A stretch of DNA of 7,740 bases, taken from the NCBI GenBank assembly GCA_020343555.1, contig CP070800.1, positions 1,230,605 to 1,238,344 of the forward strand, read 5' to 3'. The notes under the pieces were generated by a model that was not told the origin of the DNA, searched no databases, and saw only the letters and a program-made list of their open reading frames with translations. The DNA is from Dehalococcoidales bacterium. GTDB lineage: Bacteria; Chloroflexota; Dehalococcoidia; Dehalococcoidales; UBA2162. A program made the position numbers and the translations under genes. Position 1 is the first letter of the stretch. Each line of letters begins with the position of its first letter. Shown one piece after another: positions 1 through 5,213 of the stretch.

Positions 1-1307
1 CAGGTCCTGGGTATTTTAGTATCAATCATAAATTCTCCGACTTTCTTAGGCTGGTCCATTCCCAGCGGGAAGAATCTATCGGCAGTCTTCCTGGGACGCA
101 CTGTTAACTCATCACCAACCTTCTCATGATCGAAGTATGCGATGTAATTATTATCAGAATCCTTCACCTGTTCTGGAGCGACAACATCGACGTTCACTCT
201 CCAACCGGAAAACTCGGTCTGTCCCGGCACATTTAATACATGTTCGCTGTCCAGAGCAGGTAAAGGAGATAATGATGCTACCTCATGAGCTAGCAGAAAA
301 CGATCGTATTCTACAATAAATTGCAGTTCCGCCGGGAGAGTTATCCGTTTCCCCGACTGCAAATTCAGAGCATCGATAATTGACTCGATATGCCGGACCT
401 CAATATCCTTCAGGCTTCCCGTGACTGATTCGATCGATTGCCTTAAAAGGTGTCTTTGTAACGCCGGAGGTAAACCTATAAATCCTTTTTTATCGATCGT
501 AATTTTATTTCTACCTTTTTTTACTATGCTTCCCCATAGTTCACCGGCAACTCCGTTCAGGAAATCAAGTTCATCAGCAGCGATACGAGCATCCCGCAGC
601 AAAGCTTCGCCAACCTGCTCGTTAAAGCTTTCCAGAAGAGGAATGAACTGGTGTCGTATCCGGTTCCTCAAAGGCGCTAGAGATTCGTTCGAAACATCGA
701 TCCTCGGTTCATAACCATTTGCACGACAGTAACTCAATGTTTCATCACGGTTTATTTCAAGTAAAGGCCTGATAATCCTGACCATCCCGGTTCTGAAATT
801 CATCTGAGTTACAGGTTTTAGCCCTCGAAGCCCTCTAGTACCGGTACCCCTGACAAGATGCATTATTATGGTCTCGATATTATCCTCTCGGGTATGCCCT
901 ACTGCTACGGCACCGGCTTTGACAGACTTCGCCGTTTCAGCCAGGAAATCGTATCGCACTTCACGGGCAGCTTCCTCCATCGTACCACCATGTCTCGATC
1001 GATATTCTTCCACATCACGTTCTTCTATGTTTACGGATAAGCCTAATTTCTGTGCAAGCTTTGATACGTATTCAGCATCGTTATCCGATTCCACATCCCT
1101 GAGTTTATGGTTGAGATGAGCGATATGAAGGTCGATACCCAGTTCTTCGCGTAATTTCATCAGTACAAGGAGCAGACATACCGAATCGGGACCGCCGGAT
1201 ACAGCTACCAGCAGTTTATTTGTATCAAGAAGAAGACTATTATTCAGGATGAATTGGAGTACCCTTGGTTCCAACGATTCAAGAGGTTTCCCTGTCTTAT
1301 AACTCAT
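1..1307 (-). CDS. tilS: tRNA(Ile)-lysidine synthase TilS, C-terminus cut by the window edge
   Basis: TilS is a cytoplasmic ATP-dependent ligase that attaches lysine to C34 of the CAU anticodon of a minor tRNA-Ile, making lysidine so that the tRNA reads AUA and is charged with isoleucine. The frame is open from 1307 to the left edge, giving 435 residues. Visible motifs are the N-type PP-loop SGGPDS (residues 37-42), the LNHKLR motif (65-70), a GHTREDNIET segment followed by HLVRGTG, the D-x-SN...RNRIR segment typical of the synthase core, and a TilS C-terminal domain near 403-435 (ADRFFPLGMDQPKKVGEF). Family members are usually about 430-480 residues, so only a short tail is missing. The ATG at 1307 is preceded by GGAGA at a short spacing, and the next upstream in-frame codons offer no better start. 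It is the fourth gene of the leftward operon, after a 153-nt gap. Identification is firm. Confidence 0.96.
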   Translation of the reverse strand, partial: MSYKTGKPLESLEPRVLQFILNNSLLLDTNKLLVAVSGGPDSVCLLLVLMKLREELGIDLHIAHLNHKLRDVESDNDAEYVSKLAQKLGLSVNIEERDVEEYRSRHGGTMEEAAREVRYDFLAETAKSVKAGAVAVGHTREDNIETIIMHLVRGTGTRGLRGLKPVTQMNFRTGMVRIIRPLLEINRDETLSYCRANGYEPRIDVSNESLAPLRNRIRHQFIPLLESFNEQVGEALLRDARIAADELDFLNGVAGELWGSIVKKGRNKITIDKKGFIGLPPALQRHLLRQSIESVTGSLKDIEVRHIESIIDALNLQSGKRITLPAELQFIVEYDRFLLAHEVASLSPLPALDSEHVLNVPGQTEFSGWRVNVDVVAPEQVKDSDNNYIAYFDHEKVGDELTVRPRKTADRFFPLGMDQPKKVGEFMIDTKIPRT

Positions 1308-1461
1308 AACTTCTCCGGTACAGCTTTCCCTATTCTTACCAGATTGCCGTAATTTCTTCAATAGTGATATGGAAAGGCTCGGATCTGTACTCGGTTTTTT
1401 GTGTCGGAGATATTAATAAATATTCGAGTTACTGCGGGTGCTGGTGAAAATGATTTCGGGT
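1308..1461. other. Spacer between the DUF2344 gene and tilS
   Basis: This is the only sizeable gap inside the leftward operon. I see no convincing coding frame, no GC-rich hairpin followed by a T-run on the minus strand, and no RNA gene. There is a small AT-rich dyad (ATATT-AATA-AATAT around 1410-1424). On the minus strand a weak promoter-like pair (TTGAAG, 17 nt, TAAGAA) lies about 25 nt before the tilS start, but its -10 match is poor. Either readthrough from the operon or a weak extra tilS promoter would fit. Confidence 0.4.
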
Positions 1462-2106
1462 TTAATTATCGAGTATCAGCTTTGTACGAGATATTGAAAG
1501 AGGATATCGTTTGAAACCAAGAGCAAGTGTAACCTGTTCCGGTCGTCCCGAGCCATTGCTGCCACAACGTAGCACCATGGTTATCGTGCATCGTTCATCA
1601 TCCGATGATTCCAGCTTGATATCGTCGATTAACTTCCTCAGGTCGTACTCACGTTTTCCTGTGTCTCTTTCGTGGTGCCAGGGCAGTTTTTCTGCTGCCA
1701 GCAGCGACTCAATGGCAGATTCGACATCCTCCAGGCCATCTGCCTTCTCCACTATCACCGTGTATTCTGCCTGCCGTATCTGTGACTGTAATGAAGGAAG
1801 CATTACTCCAACCAGTTGTACGCCCAGTATCGAGATCCCTACTGGTAACTGATTATTCACAGCATCGGTAAACCAGTGTGGTGACACTGTATCCTCTGTA
1901 TAAACATCAAGCAATTCGGATTCACCGGTTACGCCTACAGCCAGAGGAGCTGCCAACGATAATCTCGGATGAGGACTGAAACCTTCGGAATAAGCAATCC
2001 GGATTTCGGCGCGCGTCAATGCTCTTTCCCATAATCGCATAATATCAAGATGGGAAATATACTTTATCTCGTCTCCCCTGGCAAATCTAATCCTGAAGCG
2101 CTGCAT
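1462..2106 (-). CDS. DUF2344 / TIGR03936 radical-SAM-linked protein
   Basis: The protein is 214 residues and looks full length. It carries the hallmark features of the DUF2344 family: an N-terminal RFRIRFARG strand, YISHLDIMRLWERAL (residues 16-30), EGFSPHPRLSLAAPLAVG (41-58) followed by GESELLDVY (61-69), a YDLRKLI segment (154-160), and a basic RYPLSISRT segment near the C-terminus. In other genomes the domain is fused to, or encoded directly beside, a B12-binding radical SAM protein. Its own biochemical role is not known to me. An RNA-modification role is an inference from the partner and from tilS next door. The frame extends to a GTG at 2112, but family members typically begin MQR-[LF]-R, so ATG 2106 is preferred. 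The gene overlaps the upstream CNNM gene by 20 nt, which suggests translational coupling. No radical SAM partner is visible in the window. Confidence 0.87.
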   Translation of the reverse strand: MQRFRIRFARGDEIKYISHLDIMRLWERALTRAEIRIAYSEGFSPHPRLSLAAPLAVGVTGESELLDVYTEDTVSPHWFTDAVNNQLPVGISILGVQLVGVMLPSLQSQIRQAEYTVIVEKADGLEDVESAIESLLAAEKLPWHHERDTGKREYDLRKLIDDIKLESSDDERCTITMVLRCGSNGSGRPEQVTLALGFKRYPLSISRTKLILDN

Positions 2107-3376
2107 CTTCACCCAGCAATTTCGGTCTTGAGAGCAGGACCTTTTCTATTTTCATTCCGCGCATTTCAGTGATCGTCAGATTCATTCCGCGGTATCGCAG
2201 TCTCTCTCCGGTCCTCGGGATACGCCCCATATGACTCAGGATAAATCCGGCTACGGTTTCATAATCTTCACTCTCCGGTAAGTCGAGTTCCATCTCGGCA
2301 TTTGCCTCCTCAATATTCATCCCGCCATCTATCTGGAACGTGTTTTCATCGATCGTTTCGTATTCTTTTTCAGCTTCGGCGAATTCATCCCCGACTGCCC
2401 CGACGATTTCCTCGACAAGCAGACTCAAACTTATGATACCGGCGATACCGCCATATTCATCTACTACCGCGGCCATACGATAATTCCTGTCTCGCATTTC
2501 ATTGAATAATTCGTCAATCAACTTGGATTCCGGGGTGAAATATATAGGCCGGATAAGATCGTCGATCGAATCATCAACTTCCATCGTTTCTTTAGCCTGA
2601 GCCATTAAAACGTCTTTTACGGCCAGCACACCAACCACGTTATCGGTATTCTCTTCGTAAACAGGGAACCGTGATATAGGTGATTCTGCAAAAATATCCA
2701 TGAATTTGCTGAGTGAAATTCCCTTCTCAACCCAGTAAACCTCTGTCCTGGGAACCATAACCTCTCTTGCTGGTCTGGCACCGAACTCGAAAACCTTGTG
2801 AAGCATTTTGGCTTCGGTCTCCTCCATTGTTCCGTCTTTATGCCCTACCGAGATCATTGTGCGGATTTCTTCCTGACTGACAAGCGATCTAGGTACAGGA
2901 GTACCTCCCACAGCCCGGGTTACCGCTGTGGCGATCCAGCTGAGAATGAATACGAAAGGTAAAAACACGATTGACAGCATTTTTATTGGGCGCGTAAATA
3001 ACAGAGAGAGTCTTTCGGCATGAAAGTTCGCGATAGTTTTCGGAGTGGTTTCAGAAAAAACCAGTATGATAATACTCAATCCAATTGTTGATATTATCAA
3101 CCCATGCTCCCTCCAAAGCGAAACCGCCAGGACGGTAGTTAGAGCAGCCGCCGCAGTGTTAACAAGATTATTCCCCAACAGGATAACTGAAAGCAACTTA
3201 TCAGGTCTCTTGATGAGATCAGATAGACTGACCGCTCCCTTCACATTCGTACTGACCATCTGTTCCAATCTTACTCGTTGGAGTGAAAAGAAAGCTATCT
3301 CCGAACTCGTAAAGAACGCCGATAGTATCAAACAAAGGATTATCAATATTATATATAATGGTTCGTTTATATCCAT
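2087..3376 (-). CDS. CNNM/CBS/CorC-HlyC transporter family protein, second copy
   Basis: This 429-residue membrane protein belongs to the CNNM (DUF21)-CBS pair-CorC_HlyC family, whose characterised members (bacterial CorC/MpfA, animal CNNM) export Mg2+ or related divalent cations. Older names call it a hemolysin, which is misleading. The DUF21 membrane domain spans about residues 1-180, with hydrophobic segments near 6-26, 62-84, 92-110 and 132-152, and conserved TSSE, NNLVNT and SETTPKT elements. The CBS pair follows at about 200-330 (SPISRFPV; AAVVDEYGGIAGIISLS), and the CorC_HlyC domain starts near 340 (FQIDGGMNIEEAN). It aligns without gaps to the upstream neighbour and has about 11 extra C-terminal residues that run into the DUF2344 gene. 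ATG 3376 is 14 nt after the previous stop with no strong Shine-Dalgarno, so coupling is likely. Substrate and direction are inferred from family. Confidence 0.93.
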   Translation of the reverse strand: MDINEPLYIILIILCLILSAFFTSSEIAFFSLQRVRLEQMVSTNVKGAVSLSDLIKRPDKLLSVILLGNNLVNTAAAALTTVLAVSLWREHGLIISTIGLSIIILVFSETTPKTIANFHAERLSLLFTRPIKMLSIVFLPFVFILSWIATAVTRAVGGTPVPRSLVSQEEIRTMISVGHKDGTMEETEAKMLHKVFEFGARPAREVMVPRTEVYWVEKGISLSKFMDIFAESPISRFPVYEENTDNVVGVLAVKDVLMAQAKETMEVDDSIDDLIRPIYFTPESKLIDELFNEMRDRNYRMAAVVDEYGGIAGIISLSLLVEEIVGAVGDEFAEAEKEYETIDENTFQIDGGMNIEEANAEMELDLPESEDYETVAGFILSHMGRIPRTGERLRYRGMNLTITEMRGMKIEKVLLSRPKLLGEDAALQD

Positions 3377-3390
3377 AACTTTATCTAAAT

Positions 3391-4647
3391 CTATAATCTG
3401 GTTAGCACGACCTCTTCTATCTTCATTCCTTTCATCGTGGTCACAACAATTTTTACATTCCTGAATCTGAGCTGTTCGCCCTGTTTCGGGATATGACCGA
3501 GGAGACTTAAAACTAATCCTGCAATGGTCTCATACTCATCACTTTCAGGAAGCTCCAGGTCCATTTCGGTGTTAATCTCATCGATACGCATTCCGCCGTC
3601 AACCTGAAAAGTATAGGAATTAATCACTTCGTAATCCTTCTCAGCGGCCGCGAGTTCATCTCCGACAGGTCCGACTATCTCCTCGACCAAACCACTGAGA
3701 CTTACGATTCCTTCGGTCCCCCCGAATTCATCTATCACCACGGCAACCCGGTAGTTATTATCTCTCATCTCAGCAAACAGCTCGTTTATCAACTTCGTCT
3801 CGGGAGTAAAATAGGCGGGACGTACCAGGTCGTTGATATGTGACTCTCTGGTAACTTCACCTTTCGCCAGACCCATTAAAACGTCTTTAATTGACAGTAT
3901 ACCGACAACATTATCCATGTTTTCCTGGAATACTGGAAACCGGGAGATCGGTGACTCAGCATACAGATCGAGGAAATCTGAGACCAGCGAGTCATACTCA
4001 ATCGCGATTACCTCAGGACGGGGAATGGTGACTTCCCGAACGGGCCTGTCACCGAAATCGAATACTTTTGCCAGCATCTTGGCTTCATTTTCTTCGACCG
4101 TCCCTTCTTTATGCCCGACAGATATCATATTTCTGATTTCGTCAGCAGTCGTAAGCGACCTCGATACCACTTCACCTCCGGAAATCCTGGTAAGACCAGA
4201 CGTTATCCAGCTCAGCACAGCTACAAAAGGTGTCAGTAGCCAGGAGATTATCTCGAGTGGACGTACTGCCAAAAGAGAAATACGTTCATTGTGATGAGCC
4301 GCGATCGTCTTTGGAGTTGTTTCCGCAAATATCAGCAGGATAACCGTTATCGCAGCTGTAGAGATTAGAACACCGTATTCAGGCCATCGCTCTATTGCCA
4401 GAGCGGTTGCCAGCGCCGCCGCCGCAGTGTTGACGACTGTATTACTGAGTAATACCGTCGAAAGGAATTTTTCTGGACGTCCCAGCATTCGAGCGACACG
4501 TTCTGCTCCTCTTACCTTTGTGCTTACGAGATGCTCGAGTCTGATTTTCTGCAGAGAAATAAAAGCCGTCTCGGAGCCGGAAAAGAATGCGGATAAAATT
4601 ATACAGGCAACAAGAAGCACTAAGTATAGTGCTTCGGTGCTAGACAA
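3391..4647 (-). CDS. CNNM/CBS/CorC-HlyC transporter family protein, first copy (TTG start)
   Basis: This 418-residue protein is the first gene of the leftward operon and the paralogue of its downstream neighbour. Domains in order are a DUF21/CNNM membrane domain (about 1-180; hydrophobic segments near 6-26, 62-84, 92-110 and 130-152; SGSETAF at 23-29, NTVVNT at 69-74, AETTPKT at 108-114), a CBS pair (about 200-330; SRFPV at 235-239, VIDEFGGTEGIVSLS at 304-318), and a CorC_HlyC domain (about 340-418; FQVDGGMRIDEIN, YETIAGLVLSLLGHIP). Family knowledge points to Mg2+/divalent cation export, with CBS domains sensing ATP-Mg2+. The start is TTG: the frame is closed by TGA three codons upstream, AGGTGA sits 6 nt before the TTG, and the next GTG would cut into the first helix. 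The nearby ATG at 4654 is out of frame and stops at once. Exact substrate is not provable from sequence. Confidence 0.93.
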   Translation of the reverse strand: MSSTEALYLVLLVACIILSAFFSGSETAFISLQKIRLEHLVSTKVRGAERVARMLGRPEKFLSTVLLSNTVVNTAAAALATALAIERWPEYGVLISTAAITVILLIFAETTPKTIAAHHNERISLLAVRPLEIISWLLTPFVAVLSWITSGLTRISGGEVVSRSLTTADEIRNMISVGHKEGTVEENEAKMLAKVFDFGDRPVREVTIPRPEVIAIEYDSLVSDFLDLYAESPISRFPVFQENMDNVVGILSIKDVLMGLAKGEVTRESHINDLVRPAYFTPETKLINELFAEMRDNNYRVAVVIDEFGGTEGIVSLSGLVEEIVGPVGDELAAAEKDYEVINSYTFQVDGGMRIDEINTEMDLELPESDEYETIAGLVLSLLGHIPKQGEQLRFRNVKIVVTTMKGMKIEEVVLTRL

Positions 4648-4653
4648 ATACCA

Positions 4654-4659
4654 TCACCT
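4654..4659 (-). promoter_or_regulatory. Ribosome binding site that fixes a TTG start
   Basis: AGGTGA on the minus strand lies 6 nt before TTG 4647. An in-frame TGA between it and the start excludes any upstream initiation, so this site decides the start of the first CNNM gene. Confidence 0.8.
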
Positions 4660-4695
4660 GCCTATCGGGTTGTTCATCAGTATATATAGTAAGTT

Positions 4696-4722
4696 CAATA
4701 ATATCATCGGGTGGTAATATTG
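4696..4722. promoter_or_regulatory. Imperfect palindrome across the promoter spacer, possible operator
   Basis: On the plus strand CAATAATA (4696-4703), 11 nt, then TAATATTG (4715-4722) form an inverted repeat matching at seven of eight positions. It covers the -10 box and touches the -35 box of the leftward promoter, the usual place for a repressor. Part of the symmetry comes from AT-rich promoter elements, so chance is a real alternative. Confidence 0.35.
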
Positions 4723-4726
4723 TCAA
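4698..4726 (-). promoter_or_regulatory. Sigma-70-type promoter of the leftward operon
   Basis: On the minus strand a perfect TTGACA (4726-4721) is followed after exactly 17 nt by TATTAT (4703-4698), which matches the -10 consensus at five of six positions. The predicted start of transcription near 4690 leaves a leader of about 45 nt before TTG 4647. That is too short for a Mg2+ M-box riboswitch. It should drive both CNNM genes, the DUF2344 gene and, by readthrough, tilS. Confidence 0.82.
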
Positions 4727-4796
4727 AATTGTGTTCGCTGTACTGAAAAAAAGTGATCAAGGATACACTCACCCGTACAAATAACGGTTAATTTAC

Positions 4797-4826
4797 TGGA
4801 CAAGAGAACGGTATGTCATCTAGAAT
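4797..4826 (+). promoter_or_regulatory. Sigma-70-type promoter for the small membrane protein gene
   Basis: TGGACA (4797-4802, five of six to consensus), 18 nt, then TAGAAT (4821-4826, five of six) predicts transcription from about 4833, giving a leader near 38 nt before GTG 4871. It points away from the operon promoter, so the region is divergent. Confidence 0.6.
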
Positions 4827-4842
4827 ACTCACTTGAATACTC
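4823..4842 (+). repeat. Short direct repeat GAATACTC x2
   Basis: GAATACTC occurs at 4823-4830 and again at 4835-4842, a 12-bp period. The first copy overlaps the -10 box and the second covers the start of the leader. It could be a regulator site or simply local sequence repetition. Confidence 0.3.
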
Positions 4843-4858
4843 TTTAAAACTTACTCAC

Positions 4859-4864
4859 AGGAGG
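4859..4864 (+). promoter_or_regulatory. Strong Shine-Dalgarno that selects GTG 4871
   Basis: AGGAGG, a full-strength Shine-Dalgarno core, ends directly against the TTG at 4865, leaving no spacing for that codon. It is 6 nt from GTG 4871, which is therefore the better start of the small membrane protein. Confidence 0.8.
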
Positions 4865-4870
4865 TTGGCG

Positions 4871-5059
4871 GTGATAGTTCTCAGTACGATAGTAGGAATA
4901 ATATTATTCGTCGGCGGCTGCGTGGGGGTTGTCCTCACCTGGATAAATTACCAGGTATCCTCTTTAGCCTGGATTGAGGGTCTGTTAACCTACGGGATGT
5001 TCGCCGTCCTGGGCCTTGGTGTAATAGTGTTTATCGTAATGACACCACGTGAAACATAG
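4871..5059 (+). CDS. Small two-helix membrane protein, function unknown
   Basis: This encodes 62 residues that I cannot assign to a named family. Two hydrophobic segments are evident, at about 2-23 (rich in I, V, G) and 37-57, joined by a short loop with TWINYQ and AWIE. The tail ends in TPRET. It is most likely an inner-membrane hairpin protein. Evidence that it is real comes from the AGGAGG site 6 nt upstream, a plausible promoter at 4797-4826, a clean TAG stop and a coherent membrane profile. A longer frame from TTG 4865 adds two residues but has no room for its Shine-Dalgarno. It stands between the divergent CNNM operon and the kinase gene, which has its own promoter, so it may be monocistronic. 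A role with either neighbour would be a guess. Confidence 0.68.
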   Translation: MIVLSTIVGIILFVGGCVGVVLTWINYQVSSLAWIEGLLTYGMFAVLGLGVIVFIVMTPRET

Positions 5060-5131
5060 GAAATTGAACACTATCTATAAGTAAGGGTACATTTCTCAGA
5101 GGGATATTTGCCGTGGCCTGCCAATCTCTGT

Positions 5132-5150
5132 TGAAACAGTCAATGTTTCA
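5132..5150. promoter_or_regulatory. Inverted repeat TGAAACA-N5-TGTTTCA, possible regulator site
   Basis: A perfect 7-bp-arm inverted repeat (5132-5138 and 5144-5150) with a 5-nt centre ends two bases before the -35 box of the kinase promoter. That position suits an activator or regulator dimer. It is not followed by a T-run, so it is a poor terminator for the small gene upstream. Confidence 0.5.
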
Positions 5151-5152
5151 TC

Positions 5153-5181
5153 TTGACATATCTATGACCTAACGATAGACT
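5153..5181 (+). promoter_or_regulatory. Sigma-70-type promoter for the kinase gene
   Basis: A perfect TTGACA (5153-5158), 17 nt, then TAGACT (5176-5181, four of six to TATAAT). Predicted transcription starts near 5188, a leader of about 25 nt. The weaker -10 beside a strong dyad would fit a promoter that depends on an activator, but this is inference. Confidence 0.62.
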
Positions 5182-5200
5182 ATACACACTCATCCCGTGC

Positions 5201-5205
5201 AGGTG
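5201..5205 (+). promoter_or_regulatory. Ribosome binding site of the kinase gene (TTG start)
   Basis: AGGTG sits 8 nt before TTG 5214. An in-frame GTG at 5205 overlaps it and so could not use it. The first residues after TTG, KCPHC, are where zinc-ribbon proteins normally begin, which also supports TTG. Confidence 0.65.
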
Positions 5206-5213
5206 TGAATAAG

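Noticed and set aside
137..1119. Plus-strand open frames of 60-97 codons at 137-319, 421-714, 858-1040 and 868-1119
   Set aside because: All lie antisense to the clear tilS reading frame, and their translations show no domain or membrane pattern.
2087..4647. Hemolysin toxin genes, the common database label for these two proteins
   Set aside because: The DUF21-CBS-CorC_HlyC layout is that of CNNM-type ion transporters. The hemolysin name is historical and there is no toxin feature.
4648..4690. Mg2+-sensing M-box riboswitch before the CNNM operon
   Set aside because: The leader predicted from the promoter is only about 45 nt, far shorter than an M-box, and shows no suitable helices.
1511..4717. 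Plus-strand open frames at 1511-1852, 3045-3464, 3833-4294 and 4427-4717
   Set aside because: They are opposite the DUF2344 and CNNM genes, have serine/arginine-rich composition typical of antisense frames, and lack supported ribosome binding sites.
5097..5130. Terminator after the small membrane gene (CAGAG ... CTCTG)
   Set aside because: The outer 5-bp stem encloses a mostly unpaired loop and no T-run follows, so it does not meet the pattern of an intrinsic terminator.
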